Notes under the pieces: generated by a model
What the model saw: only the letters and a program-made list of their open reading frames with translations
The model's database searches: none
Told to the model about the DNA's origin: nothing
DNA from: Planctomycetota bacterium
GTDB taxonomy: Bacteria; Planctomycetota; UBA1135; GCA-002686595
DNA length: 64,000 nucleotides
Assembly: GCA_009691855.1 (NCBI GenBank)
Contig: SIAI01000004.1
Span: forward strand, 62,001 to 126,000
Direction: 5' to 3'
Made by a program: the position numbers and the translations under genes
Shown: positions 8,775 through 16,417 of the stretch, piece after piece
Position numbering within the stretch: the stretch's first letter is position 1
Layout of the letters: the number at the start of each line of letters is the position of its first letter

Positions 8775-9695
8775 ATGATCACGGAGCGCGAGCGGCTCAC
8801 GCATGGGTTGAGTCGCGCTCAGCTCGGCACCCGTCGGTTCTTGGCGGGCCTTCGGCTGTCGAGCCTCGCTGCCCTGATCTCCTCGGTGACGATATTCGCC
8901 TTGGTCCTGGTGTCGTCCGTCTTCATCACGGACAGCCGCTTTGGTCGCCTCCTGGCTGAGGTGAGCTCGACGACCCATGGCTGGATCGCCGAGCAGCTTG
9001 TTTACCCGTTGCTCGCGCTGGGGCTCATGTGGCTCGTCTTCCTTCGTGACGGCCTCCGCTGGAAGGACCTGGGCTGGAACCTTCCGGATCTTGTTGGCGC
9101 CATGATCGTCACGGTTCTCTTGTGGGTGTTCGTGCAGGCATCGGTGTGGATGGCGGGGATTGCTGAAGGGCGTCCCGTCGCCTTGCACTTCGCGTGGAGA
9201 GGCCAAGAAGGGGCACCGCTGGCAGGATTTGGCGCGCAGCTATTCGGTAACGCGCTGACAGAGGAGACGCTCTTTCGGGGGTACGTGCTGCCTCAGGTCT
9301 TCCTCCGGATCGCGCGGGTTGCGAGCGCGAACGTCGCCCTGGTTGTGGCGTTCCTCGGGATCACGGCGTTCGCTGCGCTGCTTCACGTTCCAGTGCTCGT
9401 CCATGAAGGCGGGCTCACCGGGGAGGCTCTGGCGAGTGTGCTGTCGTGGACGGCCATGTTCGAAGCCGTGCTCGCGCTGGTCTTTCTCGTGACCAGGAAC
9501 CTGTTCGTGCGCGTCGGCTTGCACGCCTCGTGGAACGCCATGCCCGAGCTGTTCGACGCTCCAGGCGCACACTACGAGCGAGCTTGGTGGCTGGGCGTGA
9601 TCCTGTTGGTGAGCGGTTGGATGATCCACAACTGCCTCTCGTCTGCGACGCGCCGAGACCTTTGTCGTGGATCGGGGCGCTCAGGGACTTCCTGA
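8775..9695 (+). CDS. CPBP family intramembrane metalloprotease (CAAX/Abi)
   Basis: 306 residues, about seven hydrophobic segments. The CPBP motifs are present: EETLFRGYVLP (glutamate pair and arginine, about residues 164-174), AALLHVP (second motif histidine, about 206) and GLHASWN (third motif, about 250). Such proteases process prenylated proteins or, in bacteria, take part in bacteriocin immunity or phage-abortive functions; the substrate here is unknown. The gene is visibly less GC-rich than its neighbours, with many T- and A-ending codons, which suggests later arrival. It is flanked by a small membrane protein gene and, convergently, the copper/cytochrome lipoprotein gene. Confidence 0.85.
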   Translation: MITERERLTHGLSRAQLGTRRFLAGLRLSSLAALISSVTIFALVLVSSVFITDSRFGRLLAEVSSTTHGWIAEQLVYPLLALGLMWLVFLRDGLRWKDLGWNLPDLVGAMIVTVLLWVFVQASVWMAGIAEGRPVALHFAWRGQEGAPLAGFGAQLFGNALTEETLFRGYVLPQVFLRIARVASANVALVVAFLGITAFAALLHVPVLVHEGGLTGEALASVLSWTAMFEAVLALVFLVTRNLFVRVGLHASWNAMPELFDAPGAHYERAWWLGVILLVSGWMIHNCLSSATRRDLCRGSGRSGTS

Positions 9696-9709
9696 AGTCG
9701 CTCGCGACT
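9696..9709. terminator. Possible bidirectional terminator hairpin
   Basis: The palindrome agtcgctcgcgact lies in the 20-bp gap between the stop codons of two convergent genes. The stem is short and there is no T-run on either side, so the call is weak. Confidence 0.3.
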
Positions 9710-9715
9710 CCGCGC

Positions 9716-11572
9716 TCACTCGCTCACGCGCGGCCGGATCCACTCGACGATCAGCGACATCATCTCGTCGGTGGTCTGCGGGCCGTCCTTGACCCACGCG
9801 TTCGGGTCTGGGTTGGCCGGGTTGTCGGGCGAGTTGTCGTAGGTCGCGGTCACGCGCACGCGCGAGCCGGCCTGCGCGACGCGCGGCGTGCGGAAGACGT
9901 AGTTGAACTGCCAGTTCTGGTCCCAGGCGGGGATGTCGATCAGCTTCTCGACCTGGCCGTCGGGGTGGATCAGATCGGCGACCATGGACTTCCCGCGCAG
10001 ATGCATGTGCGGCGTGAGCGAGCGCAGCAGCACGTCGTGGTTGAGCGGGTATTCCTTGGTGAAGGTCACGCTCGGCGCGAGCGGCGGGATCACGATGTCC
10101 ACGTTCCAGAAGTTGCGGCTCTCGGCCACCAGCTCGGGCGGCCCGTCGGCCAGCACCAGGCCCAGGCTGGTCTGGTCGAAGATGGCCTTGCCGTTGGGCG
10201 TGTAGTGCATGTCGAAGCGCAGCTTCGCGCCTGCAGGCAGGAAGCGCGCGATGCCCTCGGGGTACGCGCGCGGGCCCTTGCCCGGCAGGTAGCCGAACAG
10301 GAACACCCAGCCCTCGTTGGCGCTGCGCGACCAGGGCAGCAGGGCACGGCGCAGCTCGCGCTCGGCGCTGTCGCCGCCGTCGACGGGCAGCTGGTAGCTC
10401 ACCGTCACGTGGTGCACGACCGCGCGCGCCTCGGGGCGGATCTCGAGGCGCTGGATCCAGAGATCCGCCGGTACCTCGGGCGTGACCTCGAAAAAGCGCG
10501 TGCGCACCACACCCTCGGCCGGAACCTCGAAGCGCTCCTGCATCTGGAACACGAGGTCCGGCTCGCCGATGCGCCAGCCGTCGGGGTAGACGATGGCGAG
10601 CGGCGTCTCGGCGGGATCGCCCTCGGGCGCGTCGGCTTCGATCCAGGAGAGCAGCGTCTGCTTGTCGCGCTCCGACAGGCGCCGATCGTTGGCCCACGGC
10701 CCCGTGTCGGGCGCGGCGAACCAGGGCGGCATGATGCCGTCCTCGGTAACCAGCTCGAGCATCGCACGTCGCCCCCTGGCCTGCGCGTAGTTCTCGAGCG
10801 CGAAGGGCCCGACGCCGCCGACGCGGTGACATTCGACGCAGTTCTGCTGCAGGATGCGCGCGACTTCGCGGTGGTAGGTCGGCGCGCTCGTCGTCAGCGC
10901 GCTGGCCTCGATGCCCAGGAGACACCCCGGCGCGCTGGTGGCGGGGACGAGCACCTTCTGCTGCACGAGCGTCTGCTCCAGCGCGTCGCGCAGGTAGTGC
11001 TGGTGTGTTTCGGCCGCCAGCGTGCCGCGCCCGACCTGGTCGTCGATCGCGCCGCGGTACACCAGCGTGCGCGCGCCATCGAGCACGAACACCTCGGTCG
11101 TGGTGAGCGCGCCCAGGGCCGCGCCGAGGCGCTGCTCGGCGTCGTGGATGGTCGGGCCGTCGAAGCCGTGCGCGGCGATGTCGGCGCGGATCTCCTCGGG
11201 CGTGTTGTGCGGGCTCTCGTTCAGGAACAGGAAGGCGACGTCGCGCGCGCGGTACTCGTCCTCCAGGCGCGCCAGAACTGGCGCGGTGCGCTGCGAGACC
11301 GGGCAGCCCACGTCGCGCACGGCGAGCACCAGCGGGCGACCGCGGAAGTCGGAGAGACGTCCGCTGCGACCGTCGAGGTCGCTGTAGGCGAGGTCGGGCA
11401 CGAGCGTGCCGACGTTGGTCTCGCGCGCGTCGAGCTGCTGGGCGCGCTCCTTCAGCGCCGCGGCGAGGCGCGGGTTGCTCGAGGCGGAGGAGGCCGGCGG
11501 GCGGTCGCAGGCCAGCAGCAGGCCGGCGACGGTCAGCGCGCCGGTCCAGGCGGCAAGGGGCAGCGAGCGCAT
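9716..11572 (-). CDS. Lipoprotein with redoxin, cytochrome c and copper type II monooxygenase-like domains
   Basis: 618 residues. A lipobox (LLLAC, Cys22) marks it as an exported lipoprotein. Residues ~45-200 form a redoxin/AhpC-TSA domain with only one active-site cysteine (DVGCPVSQR). A haem c motif CVECH at about 243-247 opens a cytochrome domain, with MPPWF as possible distal methionine region. The C-terminal ~280 residues resemble the PHM/dopamine-monooxygenase fold: a His pair in VVHHVTV, MHYTPNG and PHMHLRGKSM as copper ligands. Combined redoxin/cytochrome/monooxygenase proteins are frequent in planctomycetes, usually uncharacterised; a secreted copper oxidoreductase fed by the haem is a reasonable inference. 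Confidence 0.85.
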   Translation of the reverse strand: MRSLPLAAWTGALTVAGLLLACDRPPASSASSNPRLAAALKERAQQLDARETNVGTLVPDLAYSDLDGRSGRLSDFRGRPLVLAVRDVGCPVSQRTAPVLARLEDEYRARDVAFLFLNESPHNTPEEIRADIAAHGFDGPTIHDAEQRLGAALGALTTTEVFVLDGARTLVYRGAIDDQVGRGTLAAETHQHYLRDALEQTLVQQKVLVPATSAPGCLLGIEASALTTSAPTYHREVARILQQNCVECHRVGGVGPFALENYAQARGRRAMLELVTEDGIMPPWFAAPDTGPWANDRRLSERDKQTLLSWIEADAPEGDPAETPLAIVYPDGWRIGEPDLVFQMQERFEVPAEGVVRTRFFEVTPEVPADLWIQRLEIRPEARAVVHHVTVSYQLPVDGGDSAERELRRALLPWSRSANEGWVFLFGYLPGKGPRAYPEGIARFLPAGAKLRFDMHYTPNGKAIFDQTSLGLVLADGPPELVAESRNFWNVDIVIPPLAPSVTFTKEYPLNHDVLLRSLTPHMHLRGKSMVADLIHPDGQVEKLIDIPAWDQNWQFNYVFRTPRVAQAGSRVRVTATYDNSPDNPANPDPNAWVKDGPQTTDEMMSLIVEWIRPRVSE

Positions 11573-11710
11573 CGCTCCTTCTTCGGCCGCCGGCCGGGCG
11601 CAACCGGAACCGTGGCGGCCGCGGCACCTCGCCGAGCGGTCGCCTTTCCGCGACGGAAGGCACGGTTTTCCGCCGAGATGCTCGCAACCCCCGCGCCGGC
11701 CCGGCCGATC

Positions 11711-11716
11711 AGGAGG
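11711..11716 (+). promoter_or_regulatory. Strong ribosome binding site
   Basis: A perfect aggagg lies five bases before the ATG at 11722 and fixes that start. It is one of very few consensus Shine-Dalgarno sites in this window. Confidence 0.8.
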
Positions 11717-11721
11717 ACACC

Positions 11722-12129
11722 ATGGAAGCCCAATCGCTCCATACGACCTCTGCTCCTACGCTGCCGGGTGCGCCGCGCCTGCGCCTGCTCGAGGGCCGCG
11801 ACGCGGTGAGCGAGCGCTCGCAGGCCTCGCTACGCGCCTGGATCCTGCTCTTCGGCTCGCTGTCCTTCGCCGCCGGGCACGGCGTGTTCCTGTTCACCGC
11901 GCTGACGCGCTTGGAGAAGCTCCCCGGGCGCTCGGAGCTCGGCGGCGCCCTCGAATCGGTGGTGCTGGCCTGGTTCCTGGCCGCCGTGCCGCTGGCGCTC
12001 ACCTGCGTGCCGTTGCGCGGGCGCTTTCTGCGCCTGAGCGCGACCCTGGCCTGGTCGCTGGCCTCGAGCGCCACAGCGCTCACGTTGGCGGCGTTCACCT
12101 TCTACCTGCGCGCGATCGCGCTGGCGTGA
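11722..12129 (+). CDS. Small membrane protein, unknown
   Basis: 135 residues. The first ~38 residues are soluble, followed by three hydrophobic segments (about 40-62, 78-95 and 108-132). It is preceded by a consensus ribosome binding site, so it is translated well. It is divergent from the copper/cytochrome lipoprotein gene across a 149-bp intergenic region, which could hold promoters for both. The family is not recognised; the three-helix layout and its partner suggest a respiratory or redox accessory, but this is only context. Confidence 0.65.
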   Translation: MEAQSLHTTSAPTLPGAPRLRLLEGRDAVSERSQASLRAWILLFGSLSFAAGHGVFLFTALTRLEKLPGRSELGGALESVVLAWFLAAVPLALTCVPLRGRFLRLSATLAWSLASSATALTLAAFTFYLRAIALA

Positions 12130-12136
12130 GCTCGGC

Positions 12137-12152
12137 CGCGCCTGGCGGCGCG
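12137..12152. terminator. Hairpin between convergent genes
   Basis: A six-base stem (cgcgcc / ggcgcg) with a four-base loop sits between the stops of the small membrane protein gene and the sulfatase-fold gene. There is no T-run, as expected for many high-GC genomes; it could terminate both transcripts. Confidence 0.4.
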
Positions 12153-12157
12153 CGTGT

Positions 12158-13954
12158 TCACGGTTGCTGGACGGGCTCGCCCGCTTCGCCGCCGCCGTAG
12201 CCGAGCTGGTTCAGCTCGTCCGACTGCTGCGGATCGAGCTGCAGCGCCGTGGCCTGCATGCCCAGCAGGGCTTCGGGCGCGACGTACCAGCCGCGCTGCT
12301 CGAGCTCGGCGAAGAGCCGCTTGGCCTCGTCGCCGCGCTCGGCGAACAGGTTCGTGCGCTCCTGTGGATCGGTGGCGAGGTCGTAGAGCTGCCAGCCCGG
12401 GCGCGGCCCCGCGTCCTCGTCGCCCAGGGACGGAATCGAGTGCAGCGTGGGCAGGTCCTTCTCGCGGCGCAGGAGCTTCATGCGTCCATCGCAGAGGCCG
12501 CGCCACTGCCAGCCCGGCTTCTGGTCGCCGCCGACCTCCATCGGCGCGGGGCGGTCGGCGGTCTCCAGGCCAGCGAGGACGGGCATCAGGCTCGAACCCT
12601 GCGCACCCGGCAGGCCGCGCTCGAGGCCCACGAGCTCGAGGATTGTCGGCGCCACGTCCATCAGGCGCACCTGCGTCGTGACGCGCTTGGGCGCCAGTCC
12701 GGGCGCCCACACCAGGAGCGGCACGTGCACGAGCTCTTGCCACAGGGCGTGGCTGTGGCCGAGGTTGCCGTGCTCGTAGAACTCCTCGCCGTGGTCGCCC
12801 GAGACGACGATCACCGTGTTCGGGTTTTCGCGGCGCATGCGCTCGAGGAACGGGCCGAGCTGGCCGTCGAGCGCCAGCAGCTCCTCGTCGTAGCGATCGA
12901 CCAGACTGATCAGGCGCTCCGAGGTGAGCCGCTCTTCGGAGCGCTTGCCGGTCATGTAGTCGTGCACGATCGGGCCGGTGAGCTGCAGGTCGGAGGGCTT
13001 GCGGTCGAAGCGCCCGCGCGTCTCGGGCGGCGGCTCGTAGGGGTAGTGCGGGTCCATCACGTGCACGTAGAGACAGAACGGGCGCGCGGCGTCGCGCGTC
13101 TCCGCGAACCAGCGGTCCACGTCGGACAGGATCTCGGGCAGCTCGCCGCAGTGCTCGGCGTGGCAGGGCTGGTGGAAGTAGTCGCGGAAGGACTCCGCGC
13201 CCTGCGCGAAGCCGACCGGCGGGGTGATGTTCGGGTTGTCGGACCACATCGCCGTCTGCCAGCCGAGCCCGTGCAGCAGCTCGATGAACGTGGTCAGGCG
13301 CGGATTCAGGCGGAAGGCGCGCACGGGCGTCTCGGGGATCGCCTGGCTGACGGCGTGGTGCTGCGAGGGCAGGAGCCCGGTGAGCAGCGTCGCGACCGCC
13401 GGCTTGGTCCACGAGGACTGCGACAGCGCGCGCTCGAAGACCACGCCCCCCTTGGCCAGGCGATCGAGGTTGGGCGAGACCTCGCGTTCGTAGCCCAGGA
13501 AGCCGGTGTGGTCCGCGCGCCAGGTATCGATAAGAATGAAGAGCACGTTGGGTGCCTGGCGCGCGGGTTCGGGACGCGTGCCGCGCGCGACGACGCCGGG
13601 CAGCACGAAGGCGACAAGCAGCGCGGGGAGGATGCACAGCGGGTGACCGAGGAGGTCCAGGCGCGCGCGCTGGACGAGGGCGCCCAGTCGCGCGACGCGG
13701 CGTGTAGCCAGTAACAGCGCCAAGGCCACGCCAGCCGCCAGCAGGGCGGGCGAGGTGGCGCGCTCGGCGGCGAAGCGTTCCAGCGTCAGCCAAGCGAGTC
13801 CTTGCTCGGTCCAGCTCTGCAGGGCCGCCTCGTCGCGCGCGCGCAGGAACGCCAGCAGCAAGAAGGCGAGCGCGAAGACGGTCGCCGCGGCGCACAGGCT
13901 GCGCAGGAGGCTGGGGGGCCGAGCGGGGAACACGGGCCCCCTTATCGGCACCAC
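12158..13954 (-). CDS. Membrane-anchored sulfatase/alkaline-phosphatase-fold protein
   Basis: 598 residues. Three hydrophobic segments occupy the first ~125 residues (about 16-40, 67-82 and 107-125), followed by a periplasmic sulfatase-fold domain. The first metal motif is NVLFILIDTWRADHTG; the nucleophile region reads SSWTKPAVATLLTG near residue 181, where a formylglycine sulfatase would have C/S-x-P-x-R. The Thr therefore suggests a phosphotransferase-like or unconventional member. The second metal motif is VSGDHGEEFYEHG. Substrates could be sulfated glycans or phospholipid head groups such as phosphoethanolamine; neither is shown. No sulfatase-maturase gene is nearby. Confidence 0.85.
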   Translation of the reverse strand: MVPIRGPVFPARPPSLLRSLCAAATVFALAFLLLAFLRARDEAALQSWTEQGLAWLTLERFAAERATSPALLAAGVALALLLATRRVARLGALVQRARLDLLGHPLCILPALLVAFVLPGVVARGTRPEPARQAPNVLFILIDTWRADHTGFLGYEREVSPNLDRLAKGGVVFERALSQSSWTKPAVATLLTGLLPSQHHAVSQAIPETPVRAFRLNPRLTTFIELLHGLGWQTAMWSDNPNITPPVGFAQGAESFRDYFHQPCHAEHCGELPEILSDVDRWFAETRDAARPFCLYVHVMDPHYPYEPPPETRGRFDRKPSDLQLTGPIVHDYMTGKRSEERLTSERLISLVDRYDEELLALDGQLGPFLERMRRENPNTVIVVSGDHGEEFYEHGNLGHSHALWQELVHVPLLVWAPGLAPKRVTTQVRLMDVAPTILELVGLERGLPGAQGSSLMPVLAGLETADRPAPMEVGGDQKPGWQWRGLCDGRMKLLRREKDLPTLHSIPSLGDEDAGPRPGWQLYDLATDPQERTNLFAERGDEAKRLFAELEQRGWYVAPEALLGMQATALQLDPQQSDELNQLGYGGGEAGEPVQQP

Positions 13955-14100
13955 CCGGACGGAACCTGCTCGGCCGCAGGGCCTACTTTTTCGCCAGGCA
14001 TTGCCCGCTGCGTTCCCGAGGGACTATCCTCGGAGGAGTTCGGAGGCTCGACAGCGGCGGGAGTCGCCGGGTCGGACCGGCTCTCTAGGGGAATGAGAAC

Positions 14101-14556
14101 ATGAGCCATGCCCGGAACCTGGGCGTCGCGATCCTGATCGCCGCGGTGGCGGTGGGTGGGACGCTCGTGTGCTGGCGTGCGCGCGGCGCGGCCGAGTTCC
14201 AGGCGGCGCAGGCGAGCGCGCCGGTGCCCGTCGCGTCGCCCGAGGTCGATGGCTTGGTGATCCACGGCTTCATCGACGCCCACGAGATCGATCCCCGCCG
14301 CTGGAGCGTGCGCGCCGTCTCGCTGCGTTACGCCGCCACACCGTTCGAGCACCGCGCCGAGGTCAACTCGCGCGGCCGCTTCGAGCTCACCGGCCTCGCC
14401 GACGAGGACTACCGCGTCGAGCTGGTGGTCGACGGCGACCCGCCCTTCGTGCTGGCGCGCACCGAGCACGAGCGCCCGGGCGGCGAGGAGCTGGTGTTGG
14501 CGCTCGACCCGCTGGCGCTGCGCCGCTGGAGCGAGAGCGCGCGCGCGACGCAGTAG
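14101..14556 (+). CDS. Small anchored protein with a carboxypeptidase-regulatory-like module
   Basis: 151 residues. One N-terminal hydrophobic segment (NLGVAILIAAVAVGGTLVCW) serves as signal or anchor, then a single beta-rich module with VHGFIDAHEID-like opening, NSRGRFELTGLADEDYRVEL as the conserved Gly/Phe turn. It is probably periplasmic. Located between the sulfatase-fold gene (divergent, 146-bp gap) and the ABC exporter pair (convergent, 10-bp gap). Function unknown. Confidence 0.65.
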   Translation: MSHARNLGVAILIAAVAVGGTLVCWRARGAAEFQAAQASAPVPVASPEVDGLVIHGFIDAHEIDPRRWSVRAVSLRYAATPFEHRAEVNSRGRFELTGLADEDYRVELVVDGDPPFVLARTEHERPGGEELVLALDPLALRRWSESARATQ

Positions 14557-14566
14557 ACGGCTCGCG

Positions 14567-16405
14567 CTACTCCGGCTCGCGGAACTGCAGCGCGTGCAAC
14601 CTGGCGTAGATGCCGTTGTGCGCCAGCAGCTCGGCGTGCGTGCCGGACTCGCGCAGCTTGCCGTGGTGCAAGACGAGGATCTTGTCGGCGCGGCGCACGG
14701 TCGAGAGGCGGTGGGCGACGACCAGCGCGCTGCGCGCGCGCAGGAGTTCGTAGGTGGCGGCTTCGATGCGCGCCTCGGTCGCCGAATCAACGCTGGAGGT
14801 GGCCTCGTCGAGGATCACCAGCGCCGGGTTGCCGGCCAGGGCGCGCGCGATGGCGATCAGCTCGCGTTCGCCGGTGGAGAGCGTCGCGCCGCGCTCGGCC
14901 AGCTCGGTGTCGAGGCCCATGGGCAGGCGCTGCACGATGTCGTTGGCGGCGCTGACCTCCAGCGCGCGCGCCATGCTCTCGGGGCTGACGTGGGCGCGGC
15001 CCAGGACCAGGTTCTCGCGCACCGTGCCGGTGAACAGGAAGTCTTCCTGCAAGACGAGCCCGAGGCGCTCGCGGAAGGCCTGCGTGTCGAGCTCGCGCAG
15101 GTCGACGCCGTCGATCGTGATGCGGCCCGAGGTGGGATCGTAGAAGCGCAGCAAGAGGTTCACGATCGTCGACTTGCCCGCGCCGGTCGCGCCGACGAGC
15201 GCCACGGTCGCGCCCGGAGGGATCTCGAAGGAGAGCTCGGAGAGCACCGGCGAGCGCGGGTCGTAGGCGAAGCTGACGTGCTCGAAGCGCACGTGTCCGC
15301 GGAAGGGCAGCGCCAGCGCGCGCGACGCGGCGGGCTCGGCCAGCGTGGCGGGCGTGTCGAGGATCAGAAAGATGCGCTCGGCCGAGGCGAAGGCGGACTG
15401 CAGCACGTTGTAGCGCTCGCCCAGCTCGCGGATCGGGCCCACGAAGACCTGCAGCCAGAACCAGAACAAAATGAAATCGCCGAAGGTGATCGCGTGGCCG
15501 TGGATTGCGTAGCCGCCGCGCCAGAGCACGCCAGCCTGGATCAGCACCGTGACCCAGGCCACGATCGGGAAGAACAGCGCGAACAGCTGGATCGTGCGGA
15601 AGTGGGCCTCGTTCACGTCCGCCAGCTGCGCGCCGAAGCGCCGCGACACGCGCTGCTCGCGGCGGAAGACCTGCACCACGCGGATGCCCGAGAGCACCTC
15701 CTGCAGATACCCGTTGAGTCGCGCCAGGCGTGCGCGCACGGAGCGGTGGGCGCGGCGCGCGCCGCCGCGGAAGACCAGGCTGACGCCGATCAGCACAGGC
15801 GTGAGCACGAGCACCAGGAACGCCAGCGGTGGGCTCACCAGGAACAAGAGCACCAGCACCACCGCGACCTTGATCATGTCGAACAAGAGCACGATCAGGC
15901 CCGAGGTGAAGAGCTCGTTCAGGTTCTCGACGTCGTTCGTGACGCGCGTGACCAAGGAACCCGTCGGGTGGCGGTCGAACCACGAGAGCTCCAGCGCCTG
16001 CATATGCGCGAACAGGTGCGCGCGCAGGTCGGTGACCACCGCCTGGCCGGTGCGCGTGAGCTGGTTCTCTTCCAGGTAGCGGAACACCGCCGCCAACAGC
16101 ACCACCACGAGGTAGGCGAGGCCCCACCAAGCGAGCTCGCGCAGGTACGGGCTGGCGTCGAACTCGCCGCCCTCCAGCGCCGCGCGCGCGGTGCTCGCGG
16201 CCGTGATCGGTCCGTCGATGGCGTGCTTCAGCATCCACGGCGAGGCGAGCTCGAGGAAGAACAGGCAGGCCAGGATCGCGAAGCTGAGTGCGAACTTGCC
16301 GCGGTGCGGCGTGGCGAAGCGCCACAGGCGCCCGAGCACGGCGCTGTCCCAGGCCTTGGTCGCGACCTCGTCCTTGTCGAGTTCCTCGGCCAGCGCGTTA
16401 GCCAT
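14567..16405 (-). CDS. ABC exporter half-transporter with intact catalytic glutamate
   Basis: 612 residues with an N-terminal six-helix permease domain (about 30-330) and a C-terminal ATPase. Walker A is GATGAGKST, Walker B plus catalytic glutamate is LVILDEATSSVD, and the H-loop is VVAHRLSTVRRADK. The signature motif is altered from LSGGQ to LSTGE. It lies 12 bp downstream of a second half-transporter on the same strand; complementary defects in the two indicate one heterodimeric exporter (see next entry). In this envelope-gene setting a lipid or drug cargo is likely, MsbA-like, but unproven. Confidence 0.92.
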   Translation of the reverse strand: MANALAEELDKDEVATKAWDSAVLGRLWRFATPHRGKFALSFAILACLFFLELASPWMLKHAIDGPITAASTARAALEGGEFDASPYLRELAWWGLAYLVVVLLAAVFRYLEENQLTRTGQAVVTDLRAHLFAHMQALELSWFDRHPTGSLVTRVTNDVENLNELFTSGLIVLLFDMIKVAVVLVLLFLVSPPLAFLVLVLTPVLIGVSLVFRGGARRAHRSVRARLARLNGYLQEVLSGIRVVQVFRREQRVSRRFGAQLADVNEAHFRTIQLFALFFPIVAWVTVLIQAGVLWRGGYAIHGHAITFGDFILFWFWLQVFVGPIRELGERYNVLQSAFASAERIFLILDTPATLAEPAASRALALPFRGHVRFEHVSFAYDPRSPVLSELSFEIPPGATVALVGATGAGKSTIVNLLLRFYDPTSGRITIDGVDLRELDTQAFRERLGLVLQEDFLFTGTVRENLVLGRAHVSPESMARALEVSAANDIVQRLPMGLDTELAERGATLSTGERELIAIARALAGNPALVILDEATSSVDSATEARIEAATYELLRARSALVVAHRLSTVRRADKILVLHHGKLRESGTHAELLAHNGIYARLHALQFREPE

Positions 16406-16417
16406 GGCGGGGGACCC

